Positions 21,325-30,962 of a stretch of DNA of 64,000 nt are shown in pieces (the first letter of the stretch is position 1; each line of letters opens with the position of its first letter). Made by a program: the position numbers and the translations under genes. The notes beneath the pieces are model-generated. The model was given only the letters and a program-made list of their open reading frames with translations, did not search any database and was not told the DNA's origin. This DNA comes from CAWHNT01 sp963830775. GTDB taxonomy: Bacteria; Pseudomonadota; Alphaproteobacteria; Geminicoccales; Geminicoccaceae. The DNA is taken from NCBI GenBank assembly GCA_963830775.1, contig CAWHNT010000022.1, forward strand, positions 186,001 through 250,000, in the 5' to 3' direction.

Positions 21325-22086
21325 CTATGGCCTGGAGACGTCCGCGACTCCCGGGATCGATTGCGTCGGGCGGTCGAAGCGGCCGTTCAGCCGGTCCACG
21401 CCCGCCTGCGGCTTGGCAAGCGGCACGAGGTCCTGCCGCTCCTCGCGCTTCTCAGCCGTGCTGATGCCGAGGCGGCGATCACGCTCCTCCGTAAGGCCGG
21501 GCTTGATCTCGCCCTCGCGGCTGAACGACCAGGCAAGCTGGGGCTGGCCCAGGGGGAGGCGGTCGCCCGGCATGCCGGCGTGGCCCGTGTTCCAGGTGTG
21601 CCAGGTCTTGCCGTAGCTGTTGATCTTGGTCCGCATCAGCTCCTTCTCGGCCACGGCCGGGATGCCGGGTGCCACGAGCTGGCCCGAGAGGATCTCGCCA
21701 TTGTGCGGGTGCCAGTACTGCTTCTCCTCAGCGGGCAGCTCGGAGAACAGGCGCTCGGAGATGATGTACTCGATGCCGGTGAGGTTGGCGTCCTTCGTGT
21801 TGCCGTCATAGAGCGCGCACTGGGCGAAGTCCTGGTTCACCTGGCGGCAGAAGTGATGGGCCTCGAACTGCATCTGCGGGTTCTCGGCCATGGGGTGGAA
21901 GCCGACGATGTAGACATCGAGCTGGTCCGGCGGTGCGTCGCGCTGGAGCAGCGTGGAGCCTGCTTCCAGCGCTCGCGTCATCGTGCTTTCGGGCTCGCCG
22001 GGCGGGGTCAGGGGCGGGCCGGCCTCCTGGGCTGCGGCAGCTGAGCTCAGCAGCAGGGCAGCGGTCAGGTGATGGTGCAGGCGCAT
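21325..22086 (-). CDS. Secreted DUF1264 (OBAP-like) protein
   Basis: 253 residues with a signal peptide (cleavage near AAAQEA). The core has the DUF1264/oil-body-associated-protein pattern: MQFEAHHFCRQVNQDFAQC, LYDGN, LTGIEYIISERLFSELPAEEKQYWHPHNGEILSGQL (split here for length only) and KTWHTWNT followed by DRLPLGQPQLAWSF. Conserved His residues suggest a metal or ligand site, but no activity is known for bacterial members. The last ~50 residues after the SF motif are extra. Same strand as the OmpA-type gene, 170 bases upstream of it; no gene is evident in that gap. Confidence 0.8.
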   Translation of the reverse strand: MRLHHHLTAALLLSSAAAAQEAGPPLTPPGEPESTMTRALEAGSTLLQRDAPPDQLDVYIVGFHPMAENPQMQFEAHHFCRQVNQDFAQCALYDGNTKDANLTGIEYIISERLFSELPAEEKQYWHPHNGEILSGQLVAPGIPAVAEKELMRTKINSYGKTWHTWNTGHAGMPGDRLPLGQPQLAWSFSREGEIKPGLTEERDRRLGISTAEKREERQDLVPLAKPQAGVDRLNGRFDRPTQSIPGVADVSRP

Positions 22087-22146
22087 GGCGAAGTCCTCCC
22101 GGGCGTGCGGCCAGAACGCATGCCCGGGAGTCCGGTTCCACCAGGC

Positions 22147-22830
22147 TCAGATCGTCTTGGCGGGATAGCGGCAGAGGTCGTTGACGACACAGGCCGCACA
22201 GTCGGGCCGCCGGGCCTTGCACACGTAGCGGCCGTGCAGGATCAGCCAGTGGTGGGCGCCGTGCCGGTAGGCCTCTGGCACCACGGCCAGCAGCCCCTCC
22301 TCGACCTCGAGCGGTGTGGCGCCGGGGGCGAGGCCGGTGCGGTTGGCGACCCGGAACACGTGCGTGTCGACCGCGATCGTGGGCTCGCCGAAGGCCTCGT
22401 TGAGGACGACGTTGGCGGTCTTGCGGCCGACGCCGGGCAGGCTCTCCAGGGCCTCGCGCGAGCGCGGGACCTCGCCGCCGTGCTGCTCGATCAGGATGCG
22501 GCTGACGGCGATGACGTTCTTGGCCTTGTTGCGGAAGAGCCCGATCGTCTTGATGTGATCGCGCACCGCCTCCTCGCCCAGGGCCAGCATGGCCTCGGGC
22601 GTGGGCGCCTTCTCGAACAGGGAGACCGTGGCCCGGTTCACGGAGACATCGGTCGCCTGGGCCGAGAGCAGGACGGCGATGAGCAGGGTGAAGGGGTTGG
22701 CGTAGGTGAGCTCGGTCCGCGGTGCCGGATTGGCGGCCGCGAGGCGGGCGAAGAAGGTCTGGGTCGCCGCCGGGGACAGGCGGTCGGGACCTTCTGCGGA
22801 GACGCTTGGCCGCGCGGTTGCACGAGGCAT
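22147..22830 (-). CDS. nth: Endonuclease III
   Basis: 227 residues from ATG 22828-22830. DNA glycosylase/AP lyase that removes oxidised pyrimidines. Helix-hairpin-helix LPGVGRKTANVVLNEAFG carries the catalytic Lys; the catalytic Asp is in AVDTHVFRVANR. The C-terminal Cys pattern C-x6-C-x2-C-x5-C (CKARRPDCAACVVNDLC) is the 4Fe-4S cluster loop. Full family length. Divergent from the DUF2244 gene across 39 bases. Confidence 0.96.
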   Translation of the reverse strand: MPRATARPSVSAEGPDRLSPAATQTFFARLAAANPAPRTELTYANPFTLLIAVLLSAQATDVSVNRATVSLFEKAPTPEAMLALGEEAVRDHIKTIGLFRNKAKNVIAVSRILIEQHGGEVPRSREALESLPGVGRKTANVVLNEAFGEPTIAVDTHVFRVANRTGLAPGATPLEVEEGLLAVVPEAYRHGAHHWLILHGRYVCKARRPDCAACVVNDLCRYPAKTI

Positions 22831-22869
22831 ATTAAGTGCCGTCTTCAAGTACGCCGGGTCGACCGCGCG

Positions 22870-23403
22870 ATGCAGCCGGATGCGGCCGCCTTCGAGGCGG
22901 TGCTCTATCCAAACCAGCCCGTCAGCCGGGCAGGGTTTATGGCAGTCATGATCGGGCTGTCCAGCATCGTGGCCGGGCTCGGGGTCGGGTTCATGCTGCT
23001 GGGCGCCTGGCCGGTGAGCGGCTTTCTGGGGCTCGACGTCGTCCTCATCTACTGGGCCTTCCGCAGCTGCCGCCGTGCCGGGAGGCGGCGCGAGCTGATC
23101 CGACTCGACGATGCCGGCCTCCATGTCCGCCGGATCGATCCCGACGGAGCCGCCACCGACTGGCGCTTCGAGCCGCATTGGGTTCGTGTCCACATGGACG
23201 ACCCGCCGCGCCGCGACAGCCTGCTGACCCTGGTCTCGCACGGGCGGCGGCTGGTGATCGGGCTGTTCCTGACCCCGCAGGAGAGGCTGGAGCTGGCCCA
23301 CGCCCTCCAACGGGCCCTGCACCGTTACCGCGGCGCGCATAGCCTCAAAGGCCGGCAGGACGCCAGCGCGGTCGACGTGCCGGCTTGCGGCTCCGGCTCT
23401 TGA
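22870..23403 (+). CDS. DUF2244 integral membrane protein
   Basis: 177 residues from ATG 22870. Two close hydrophobic helices near residues 22-65 (GFMAVMIGLSSIVAGLGVGFMLLG, then SGFLGLDVVLIYWAF) with a cytoplasmic C-terminal domain containing DWRFEPHWVRV and LTLVSHGRRLVIGLFLTPQER. This is the DUF2244 layout found beside nth in many alphaproteobacteria. Function unknown. The last ~20 residues overlap the transposase relic and may be altered by that insertion. Confidence 0.8.
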   Translation: MQPDAAAFEAVLYPNQPVSRAGFMAVMIGLSSIVAGLGVGFMLLGAWPVSGFLGLDVVLIYWAFRSCRRAGRRRELIRLDDAGLHVRRIDPDGAATDWRFEPHWVRVHMDDPPRRDSLLTLVSHGRRLVIGLFLTPQERLELAHALQRALHRYRGAHSLKGRQDASAVDVPACGSGS

Positions 23404-23827
23404 AGCAGCAGGCCGCGGCTGGCGACATCCGCCTCCTGTTCGGCGACGAGTTCGAAGCTCTGACCCATCCCTATCTGGCTCATTGCTGGGCCGAGCGCGG
23501 CGCTGATCTGCGGATCGAGGCGCGCGGGCAGGCCAGGAGGCGGGCTCTGCTGGGCGTACTCGATCATGCCAGCGGCGAACTCGTCGTGATCACCAGTGCT
23601 TCCAAGCGCTCGGGCGACTTCGCTGATCTTCTCGCCTGCCTCGACCGCAACTACGGGCCAAAGCCGCCTCGGGCGAGCCGGCCGTGGTGCTGGTGCTCGA
23701 TAACGGCCCGATCCACACCAGCAGGGCCAGCACCAAGGCGCTCGCCGCGCGACCCTGGCTCACGGTCGAGTGGCTGCCCAGGTACGCCCCCGAGCTGAAC
23801 GACATCGAGCGCTCCTGGCGGAAATAG
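23385..23827 (+). pseudogene. IS630-family transposase remnant
   Basis: A fragment of a DDE transposase without N- or C-terminus. The first frame gives RLLFGDEFEALTHPYLAHCWAERG (first catalytic Asp in FGDE) and LLGVLDHASGELVV; a one-base shift near 23685 leads to VVLVLDNGPIHTS (second Asp), WLTVEWLPRYAPELNDIERSW (third acidic residue, Glu) and then a premature TAG at 23825-23827. These are diagnostic for IS630 elements. Terminal inverted repeats were not found. The following 23880-24065 is AT-richer than its surroundings, which may be residue of the element. Confidence 0.85.
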
Positions 23828-23947
23828 GCTGCACGGGCAGAGAAGCCTGCAAGAGGCTGCCATGGCCTGGACTGCAACCGCCGGAATCTTATGAAAATAG
23901 AACGTTCTCTTTATACGCGAACTCGCTCACTTTCTCTACATCTATCG

Positions 23948-23980
23948 TTGACAAGATACGCTTGCGGCGTTTTCACTATT
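23948..23980 (+). promoter_or_regulatory. Candidate promoter upstream of the DUF4332 gene
   Basis: A perfect -35 hexamer TTGACA at 23948-23953 in a locally AT-rich stretch, followed about 20 bases later by TCACTATT, which could serve as a weak -10. It lies about 90 bases before the ATG at 24069. The spacing is longer than ideal, so this is a tentative call. Confidence 0.3.
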
Positions 23981-24068
23981 AGGGCGAATGCGCACGGGCA
24001 TGGTCACGCATGGTATATGCGTACCGGAGTGCTCATCCGCAGGGCACCCAAGCTTGACAGAAAAAACG

Positions 24069-24542
24069 ATGCAGAACCTTGCGGCGGAATTGACAGGACG
24101 AACGGCCGGCAATTTTCGCGTCGGCGACAGTCTCCATCTCCTACCGATAAGCAAACTGCGCGGCTTGACCTCGCCGGTCCGGGCGGTGCTGAAGAGCCGA
24201 CGCGTCACGACCTGCCAACAGCTGCTCCGGGCGGCATCCCGGGTCGAGGACAGGCTTCGCCTCGCCAGAGAGACCGGGCTCGACCCCTCGGCTCTTCTCA
24301 CCCTGGTGCAGCGGGCCGACATGGCCCGTGTGAACGGCATCGGCACCGTGTTCGGACGGATGCTCGAGGATCTGGGCATCACCGACGTGGCCCTCCTCGC
24401 TGCACAGAGGCCGGCCGAGCTCCACGAGCGCCTGCGCCGCTACAACCAGGAGGAGCGAATCGCCCGCCGCTCGCCCACCCCTGAGGAAGTGACCGAGTGG
24501 GTCGATCAGGCGCGCGAGCTGGCACCGCTCATCAGCTATTGA
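24069..24542 (+). CDS. DUF4332-type helix-hairpin-helix protein
   Basis: 157 residues from ATG 24069. Contains paired HhH-like segments: LPISKLRGLTSPVRAVLKSRRVTTCQQLLRAA and, later, MARVNGIGTVFGRMLEDLGITDVALLAAQRPAELHERLRRYN, as in DUF4332 proteins (described here as two segments). The ending SPTPEEVTEWVDQARELAPLISY is acidic-helical. The HhH units suggest nucleic-acid or protein binding; no catalytic motif. Stands alone downstream of the IS630 relic. Confidence 0.75.
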   Translation: MQNLAAELTGRTAGNFRVGDSLHLLPISKLRGLTSPVRAVLKSRRVTTCQQLLRAASRVEDRLRLARETGLDPSALLTLVQRADMARVNGIGTVFGRMLEDLGITDVALLAAQRPAELHERLRRYNQEERIARRSPTPEEVTEWVDQARELAPLISY

Positions 24543-24667
24543 GCCGGGCCACTCCCAACTGGACCTGAGCGCGGCACGGCGACTGCCGGGGTGGCCGGTC
24601 CTGCCTGGCCGCTGTATGACCCGCCGGCTTCCGGGCTGGCCGGAGCATGCTCCGATGGCATGAGCCG

Positions 24668-26210
24668 ATGCAGGTCGCCCGCGCGGCGTTCACGGTAGGA
24701 TCGCTTACCCTCCTCTCCCGCCTCACGGGCTTCGCGCGCGACATGCTGATCGCCGCGGCCCTGGGTGCCGGGCCCGTGGCCGACGCCTTCTTCGTCAGCT
24801 TCAAGCTCGCCAACTGCCTGCGCCGCCTGTTCGCCGAGGGCGCCTTCGGGGCCGGGTTCGTTCCCCTCTTCACCCGTGCCCTGGCCGACGAGGGCCATGC
24901 CGCCGCCGCCCGCTTCGCCCGCGATGCCGCCAGTGTCATGCTCGCGATCCTGCTCCCGGTGCTCCTCCTTGCCGAGCTCTTCATGCCGGCACTGGTGCGC
25001 GTGCTGGCCACCGGCTTCGATCCGGGCGGCGAGCGCTATGCCCTGGCGGTGGACCTCAGCCGGGTCACCTTCCCCTACCTCGCCTGCGTCTCGCTGGCGG
25101 CCCTGGCCGGCTCGGTGCTGAACGGCATCGGCCGCTTTGCCGCCGCCGCGGCAGCGCCGGTGCTGTTGAACCTCACTCTGATCGGCGCCCTGCTGCTGGC
25201 TGCCGGGACGGCGCTCACGCCGGTCTGGGCGCTCGCCTGGGGTGTCGCGGCGGCGGGCCTCCTCCAGCTCCTGTGGCTGCTGGTCTCCACCGCACGCCTG
25301 GGCTACCCCTTGCGCCCCGGGAAGGATCCGGCTCGACCACCGCCTGCGCCGGCTCCTGGCCCTCCTCCTGCCCGGGATCGGCGGTGCCGGCCTCGGGCAG
25401 CTGATGGTGCTGGTCAACAGCTGGTTCGCATCGCACCTGCCGGCCGGTGCCGTGGCCCATCTCTTCTACGCCGACCGGCTGGTCCAGCTCCCGATCGGCC
25501 TGATCGGCGTGGCACTGGGCACGGCCCTCCTGCCGGCATTGAGCGGCGCTGCCCGTGCCGGCGACAGCGAGGGCGCCCGCACCGTCCTGGGCCGGGCGCT
25601 GGCCGCCGCCCTGCTCCTGACCCTCCCGGCGGCCCTGGGCCTCCTGCTCCTGGCCGAGCCCATCATCCGCGTCCTCTTCGAGCGCGGCGCCTTCACGCCC
25701 GAGGCCACGGCGGCGACCGCGGCCGCCCTCCAGGCGATGGCGATCGGCCTGCCCCCTGCCATCGCCTCTCGCGATCCTGGCCCCGGCCTACTTCGCCCGC
25801 GAGGACACCGGCACGCCGGTCCGCATGGCAGCCCTCAGCCTCGCCGCCAATCTCGGCCTGATCCTGCTGCTGATCGCACCCCTGGCCGAGGCCGGGATCG
25901 CCCTTGCCGGCTCGCTCGCCGCCTGGCTGCATGCCGGCCTCCTCGCCACAGGCCTCGCCCGCCGCGGCCAGCTCACCTTGAGCGGCCCGTTCGCCCGCGA
26001 CGTCGGCCGCGCCGTCGCCGCCACCGCCGTGATGGTGGTCCTGCTCCTGGCCCTCCGACCCGCCCTGACCGGGCTCCACGAAGCGCTGGCGCTCGGCGCC
26101 CTGGTGGCCGGCGGCGGCTTGGCGTTCCTGCTTGCGGCTGCCTTCTCGGCGCCTTCCGCGACTGGCGGCTGCCGGCGCGGTCCCCGGGCGCACGGATCGG
26201 AGCGGGCTAG
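24668..26210 (+). CDS. murJ: Lipid II flippase MurJ (three apparent frameshifts)
   Basis: About 513 residues once joined, the normal MurJ length, with 13-14 predicted helices. The N-terminal TVGSLTLLSRLTGFARDMLIAAALG, and FFVSFKLANCLRRLFAEGAFGAGFVPLF are the MurJ/MviN signature. The frame shifts near 25310, 25765 and 26135 (net one extra base). Later hallmarks, LVNSWFASHLPAGAVAHLFYADRLVQLPIGLIGVALGTALLPALS in the second frame, confirm identity. Since MurJ is essential, the shifts are probably sequence errors. It ends convergently with the cyclase gene; the stops share the palindrome CTAG at 26207-26210. Confidence 0.9.
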
Positions 26211-29200
26211 GCTCCGCTCTCGAAGCCGGCGCCGGCTCGCGTGCTGGCCCCGACCTCGTCGGCCAGTCTCCTGGCGCCGACGAGATCGGGCTCGTCCAAG
26301 CCCTCCGTGAACCAGCCGCAGGCCGGGACGAGGAGGTCGCACGCCTCGTCACGCCGGTCCTGGCTCGACCACAGCCGGGCGAGGCTCGTCACCGCGCGCA
26401 GCTCCCACATCCTCGCACCCTGCTCCCCGGCGATCGCGGCGGCGCGTCGGAAGCAGGATTCCGCCTCGGCCGAGGCAGGGCCCGACCGTGCCAGCAGCAG
26501 CTCGCCTGTGAGACGGTGCAGCTCGGCCTGAAGCCAGCGGCCACCGCTCGCCTCCACCCGTCCCAACGCTTCGTGCAGGAGCTCCACGCCGGCGTCGGGA
26601 CAGCCGGCCCACCCGTAGGCTTGGGCAAGGAGCGGCAGGAAATCAGGCACCCACAGCTCAGCACCTGTCGCCGTATAGTCGGCGAGACCCCGCCGCATTC
26701 GCGCGATGCCCTCCTCGACGCATGCCTTCGCTGGCGAGGGTCCAGCCGCCAACCACGGCACCCACCGCTGCCGGAAGCGGAAAGGCATGCTCGGTGGCGA
26801 GTGTCGCCAGCTCGTCGACCTCTGCCCGCGCTTCCGGCCCGGCACGGTGGCGGGCGCGGAAGATGCAGGCCACGCTGAGCGCGTAGGCCAGGGTGTAGGG
26901 ATGGGCGAGCTTGCGGGCATAGGTGATCGCTTCCGCCATCCTTGCTCGGGCCTGGCGCGGAAATCCTTGTGCGAAGAGAACGTGGACCAGCCAGAACAGG
27001 CAGACCACGCGCGTGTCCAGAGCATACACGAGGGCCGAGCCGCGGTCCCGCCCGGGCTCGTAGAGGGCCAGCCCCTTCTCCAGATGGGCGCGGCTCTCGG
27101 CCAGTCGGCCGAGGTGGTACAAGGCGGAGCCGACGATGCGGTGCCCGGTAACCCGTGCGGCTTCGTCGCCCCGGTCTTCGGCCAGCTGGAGCAGCTCGGT
27201 CGCGGCGTCGTGCGCCACGGTGAGCTCGCCGCGCTGGAAGTGGACGATGAACCGCCCGTAGAGGGCCGGGAACAGTTCCGGGACGTCGCCCAGCTCGCGA
27301 CACAGCTCGCGGGCCCGGGCATAGGCGCGGCCTGTCTCCGGCGCCGCGAAGCCCTTGGCGGCGATCGACGCCTGCCCCAATGCCAGCTGCAGGGCGAGCT
27401 CGCGCCGCTGCCGTTCAGCCCCTCCGGGCAGGTCCGCCAGTGCGTCCAGACCACGGCTCAGGTGCGCAACCGCCTCCGCCATGGCGGAGCGCCCGAGCGC
27501 TCGATCCCCCGCACGCCGCCAATAGTCGACCGCCTTTTCGACGAGCCCGGCCTCGGCACAGTGTCGGGCCAGGAGCTCCGGCTCGACGTCGGCGGTTTCA
27601 GGGGGCTGCTCCTCCAGCACCCGGGCGACATGCGCATGCAGCTCCCGCCGCCGAGTCTGAGCAGGCTCTCGTGGGCGGCGTCGCGCACCAGCGCGTGCTT
27701 GAAGGTGTAGCTCGCCTCGGGCGGCTCACCCCGGGCAAAGACCAGCTCGGCTGCGATCAGCCGGCCCAGTGCGGCACGCAGCTCGGCTTCCGGCACCGGC
27801 GAGATCGCCGCGAGAAGCGGGTAGGCGAACTCGCGCCCAATGCAGGCGGCGACCTGCGCCACCTCCTTGACCTCCGGCACCCGGTCCAGCCGGGCCATCA
27901 GCGAGGCGTGGAGCGAGGCCGGCACCGCCGCCGCGCCGGTCACCGTCGTCCCAGCCTCCAGCACCGCTCTGGTCAGCTCCTCGACAAACAGGGGCACGCC
28001 ATCTGTCCGTGCTGCAATCTCGCTCAGCACCTCCGGGGGCAGGCTGCCGTCGCCGGCCAGACGCGAGACGATCGCTTCGGTCGGGCCGCGGCCGAGGCGG
28101 TTGAGGGCCAGCCGCGTCACGCGCGGGTGCCCCCCGAGCGCGGGCTGGCCGTCCGGCCGGCTGGTCAGGAGCACGAGCACGCGTGCGCCCGCGACCCGGT
28201 CGAGGGCCAGCCCGACCAGCTCGAGCGTCGTAGGGTCGGCCCAGTGCGCGTCCTCAAGCACCATCAGCACCGGCCCGCGGCGGCGTGCGAGGCCCAGGAG
28301 CTGCCTGACCAACCCCGCCAGCGTGCGGGCGCGCCGCTGCTGCGAAGTGAGGTCCGACGCGGGATAGCGATCGCCTGTGTCGATCCCGAGAAGGGCGGCG
28401 ACCAGCGGTACCATGCCACCGATCTCACCCGACTCCTCCCCCTGCCGCAGCAGCGCCTCGAGCTTGTCGAGCCTGGTCGCCTCGGTGTCGGCGGGCTCGA
28501 GGCCGGCGGCGAGGCGAAGCTGCTGGGCGACCGGCCACAGCGGGGTGCCGGTGTGGTAGGGCGAGCACTGGTAGCGCAGAGCGACCTGGCCCTCGCCGTC
28601 GACCGCGTCCAGCACCGCCCTGACCAGCCGGGACTTGCCGATACCGGCTTCGCCGACCAGGAGCACCGCTTGGCCCTCGCCGGCCAAGGCCTGATGCCAG
28701 CGCTCGAGCACGAGCCCCAGCTCCTGCTCGCGCCCGACCATGGGTGCCACCCGGTCCGACCGGCGGGCCTCGAAGCGGCTCTCGGCACGGCGCTCGCCGG
28801 CAATCGCGAAGCACGGCACCGGATGCTCGAACCCCTTGAGAGGGAGTGGGCCGAGCCCGCGCAGCTCGAACATGTCGCCCAGGAGCCGGCGCGAGCCGTC
28901 CGCCACCACCACCGTCCCCGGTGCCGCTGCCTCCTGCAGCCGTGCCGCAAGGTTGGGGGTCTCGCCGACGACCGCCTCCTCGCGCGAGGCTCCCTCGCCG
29001 GCAAGGTCCCCGACCACCACGAGGCCGGTCGCTATGCCCACCCGCGCCGCGAGCGGATTGCCGGCCGGGGTCGCCAGTCGAGGCACGGCCTCCACGATGC
29101 CCAGCCCGGCCCGTACCGCGCGCTCGACGGCGTCCTCGTGTGCTCGGGGCCAGCCGAAATAGGCCAGCACGCCGTCGCCCATCAGCTTGGCGACATGACC

Positions 29201-29582
29201 CTCGAAGCGCGCCACGGCACCCGAGACCGCGTCCTGGTACGCGCGGAGCACGTCCCGCATCTCCTCCGGGTCGAGCCTGCCCGAGAGGGTGGTGGAGCCG
29301 ACGAGGTCGGCGAACATGACGGTGAGCTGCCGCCGCTCGGCTTCCCGCGGCCGGACCGAGAGCTCGGATGGCTCAGGGCCGCGCAGGGCGGCGGGCGCTT
29401 GAGGCCTGCAGGGCAGCAATGGCGTCGATCAGCTTCCGCCGATGGCCTACGGCGACAACCCCGATCTCCCGCAGGTCCTCCGCCGTGAGGCTTGGGAGGA
29501 CGTCGCCATCGACCCCGTTCTCGCTGAAAGGCTGTGCGTACTGGCCCAGACCCAGGCCTTCGAGCCAGCCCGTGATATCCAC
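26207..29582 (-). CDS. SAM-class III cyclase-AAA ATPase-TPR regulator (three apparent frameshifts)
   Basis: About 1124 residues once joined, from GTG 29580-29582. Order of domains: SAM domain (residues ~1-65, ITGWLEGLGLGQYAQPF); class III adenylate/guanylate cyclase (~85-250) with metal Asp in VMFADLVGST and the second in KLMGDGVLAYFG; an AAA/NACHT-like ATPase with Walker A GEAGIGKSR and Walker B VLEDAHWADP; then TPR-like repeats to the end. Frameshifts fall near 29400, 27640 and 26730. Such proteins are large cytosolic signalling ATPases with cyclase-like modules; whether this one makes cAMP is unknown. It lies antisense between murJ and trpS. Confidence 0.85.
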
Positions 29583-29795
29583 GCGCGCGCCTCCCTGGCC
29601 GACCTACCCGAGCCGTCCTGGATCGGGAGCCCAACCTGAACTCCCCCGACGCGGACGGCGCAACCTCAAAGATCGAGCGCCTGGGCATGAAGGAGCGCTC
29701 GCCCGTTCCTTCGGCGCTACCCGGCACCGCTTGACGCCCCCACGCCGGCTGTGGTCCACGACCGCGGCGTTCTCGCCTCCCTGAAAGCCAGCCCC

Positions 29796-30795
29796 ATGCA
29801 AGGTCGGATCTTCTCGGGCATCCAGCCCACGAGCGGCATTCATCTCGGCAACTATCTGGGCGCCATCCGCAACTGGGTGGTGCAGCAGGACGCCTACGAG
29901 TGCATCTACTGCATCGTCGACCAGCATGCGCTGACCGTCGTCCACGATCGGGCGGCGATGCTGGCCAACACGCGCGAGATGGCGGCAGCACTGCTCGCCT
30001 CCGGCATCGATCCGCAGCGCTCGGTGCTGTTCGTGCAGAGCCATGTGCGCGGCCCACGCCCAGCTCGCCTGGGTGTTCAACTGCGTCACGCCGCTGGGCT
30101 GGCTCAACCGGATGACCCAGTTCAAGGAGAAGGCCGGCAAGGACCGCGAGAACGCGCCGGTGGGCCTCTATGCCTACCCCGTCCTCATGGCGGCCGACAT
30201 CCTGGCCTACAAGGCCACGCACGTGCCCGTTGGCGACGACCAGAAGCAGCATCTGGAGCTGGCGCGCGACGTCGCCGGCAGCTTCAACCGCCGCTTCGGG
30301 GTCGAGCTCTTCCCGCTGCCCGAGCCCATGATCCTGGGCGAGGCCACGCGCGTCATGTCCTTGCGCGACGGGACCAGGAAGATGTCGAAGTCGGACCCCT
30401 CCGAGCAGTCCAGGATCAGCCTCACCGACGATGCCGATACGATCGCGCTCAAGATCCGGCGGGCGAAGTCGGACAGCATCATGGGCATCTCCTACGAGCC
30501 CGAGACCCGGCCCGAGGCCTCGAACCTGCTCACGATCTACGCGGCTCTCCTGGACCGGCCGCGGGCGGAGGTGCAGGCCGAGCTGGCGGAGACCTCGTTC
30601 GCCGACTTCAAGACCCGCCTCTCCGAGATCGCGGTGGAGCGGCTGGCGCCCATCGCCACCGAGATGCGGAAGCTGATGGCCGATCCCGGCCATCTCGACC
30701 GCATCCTCCTCGAGGGTGCGCAGCGCGCGGAGGCGATCGCGGCGCCGATCCTGGGCGAGGCCTACGAGACGGTGGGATTCCTGCCGCGGGCATGA
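29796..30795 (+). CDS. trpS: Tryptophanyl-tRNA synthetase (one apparent frameshift)
   Basis: About 332 residues once joined. Class I synthetase: the HIGH-equivalent PTSGIHLGNYLGA near residue 10 and KMSKS in RKMSKSDPSE. The frame breaks near 30045 at FVQSHV, where one extra G turns VPAHAQLAWVFNC-like sequence out of frame; the rest reads VGLYAYPVLMAADILAYKATHVPVGDDQKQHLELARD in the second frame. Being essential, it is almost certainly intact in the cell. Usually adjacent to murJ in alphaproteobacteria; here separated by the cyclase gene. Confidence 0.93.
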
Positions 30796-30809
30796 GGGCA
30801 GCGTCGTCC

Positions 30810-30815
30810 TTGACA
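30810..30815 (+). promoter_or_regulatory. Candidate -35 box upstream of the Srf/Tag-like cluster
   Basis: A perfect TTGACA hexamer in the 167-base gap between trpS and the first gene of the cluster. No convincing -10 box sits at the standard spacing, so the call is tentative. The rest of the gap (30796-30962) shows no gene. Confidence 0.22.
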
Positions 30816-30962
30816 GGCGCATAAGCCGGGGCGAAGACTTCGGCACAATTGGCCGCTTGAGCCAGTGTTGCCCGGAAGGGCGGCTCTCCCTCAGTTCGTT
30901 CGGTCTTGGACGCCGTCGGGGCCGCTGGTCGGGAGCGACGAGCAGAGGCAGGCGAACGCAGG

